A DNA stretch of 64,000 nt, from contig CAJXLF010000013.1 in NCBI GenBank assembly GCA_913055805.1, positions 22,048 through 86,047 of the forward strand, read 5' to 3'. Positions 63,857 to 64,000 of this stretch are shown here, piece after piece; within the stretch, counting starts at the first letter, position 1, and every line of letters starts with the position of its first letter. This DNA comes from an uncultured Salinisphaerales bacterium. GTDB lineage: Bacteria > Pseudomonadota > Gammaproteobacteria > Nevskiales > CAJXLF01. Under the pieces are notes generated by a model that saw nothing but the letters and a program-made list of their open reading frames with translations, made no database searches and was not told where the DNA came from. Position numbers and translations under genes: made by a program.

Positions 63857-63931
63857 ACCTAACAATTCGTTCAAGTTCGCCTTCGGCGGGACTGGCCTTT
63901 ACAGGCCAGCCCCTTAACTCAGGCGTTAGGT
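63857..63931 (+). repeat. integron attC recombination site
   Basis: A 75-base attC. Left core ACCTAAC (63857-63863) and right core GTTAGGT (63925-63931) are perfect inverse complements. The inner L-boxes are CGTTCAAG and CTTAACTCAGGC (extrahelical base included), enclosing two hairpins (CGCC-TTCG-GCG and CTGGCC...GGCCAG). The start AACAATTCGTTCAAG and end TTAACTCAGGCGTTAG follow the shape of aadA-type attC sites. Confidence 0.92.
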
Positions 63932-63935
63932 TCGC

Positions 63936-64000
63936 ATGAATCTCCGGGAAAGCATTTATTTCAGGTTAGCGGTCGCCACTGCATTCGCTGCACTTTTAAG
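63936..64000 (+). CDS. start of next cassette gene (partial)
   Basis: An ATG at 63936, five bases after the attC right core, opens a frame that stays open to the window end (21 codons seen: MNLRESIYFRLAVATAFAAL). The start looks like a signal peptide or membrane anchor. It uses the AGG of the core site as its only SD-like sequence, as is common in cassettes. Family unknown. Confidence 0.6.
   Translation, partial: MNLRESIYFRLAVATAFAALL

Overview
The window looks like a chromosomal segment of a GC-rich (by eye about 60 percent) gammaproteobacterium. The basis is an E. coli-type PlsB acyltransferase, RF3, MlaA/VacJ, RmuC, ExeA/GspA plus GspB, a BtuB-F-C-D vitamin B12 uptake operon under a cobalamin riboswitch, SlyD, and many acyl-CoA and lipid-handling enzymes. 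The genus cannot be resolved by eye; a lipid- or hydrocarbon-using marine or soil lineage is a reasonable guess. Nearly every base is coding, genes sit in short operons on both strands, and no rRNA, tRNA, CRISPR array, prophage or transposase was seen.

Layout. 1-8.9 kb: a truncated lipoprotein gene, then an operon (read right to left) of an MMPL/RND exporter, a cytochrome P450 and an acyl-CoA synthetase, with a divergent alpha/beta hydrolase and a secreted unknown protein, then RF3. 9-12.4 kb: Dps (possible OxyR half-site), an unknown membrane protein, acylphosphatase, two small cytochromes c, a macrodomain protein. 12.6-14.6 kb: a bufferin-type (DUF692/DUF2063) RiPP operon, whose precursor carries six EGKCG motifs and whose leader holds four consecutive hairpins. 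14.6-23.6 kb: RmuC, thioesterase, a FATP-type acyl-CoA synthetase, an orphan ParB next to DnaA-box-like sequences, MlaA, a small kinase-like protein and PlsB. 23.6-29.3 kb: aldehyde dehydrogenase, a PepSY/PhoP/PhoQ-like unit, a glycine-zipper protein and an orphan ParM-like actin. 29.4-35.6 kb: GspA and GspB, cobalamin adenosyltransferase, a MASE3/PAS histidine kinase and a divergent single-domain response regulator. 35.6-40.4 kb: the B12 uptake operon and its riboswitch.

40.4-53 kb: housekeeping and single-gene functions (DUF167, gamma-glutamylcyclotransferase family, RRM protein, SlyD), then odd ones: a pentapeptide-repeat/K+-channel fusion, a predicted Nudix lipoprotein, a penicillin-acylase lipoprotein, DsbA-like, TfoX-N, patatin, and a C39-like plus GNAT-nitrilase pair. 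53-63.2 kb: quinone oxidoreductase, AraC regulators, an N-acyl-D-amino-acid deacylase family protein, TauE/SafE, MscS-type channel, MAPEG, SDR and a serine hydrolase, separated by dispersed palindromic repeats. 63.4-64 kb: AT-richer DNA with one complete integron attC site, a preceding core-site sequence, one full cassette gene and the start of another. This is the edge of an integron cassette array with no integrase in view.

Most noteworthy for follow-up are the bufferin operon with its structured leader, the integron array, the orphan ParB and ParM-like genes, the pentapeptide-repeat channel, the Nudix lipoprotein and several clusters of tandem hairpins between genes.
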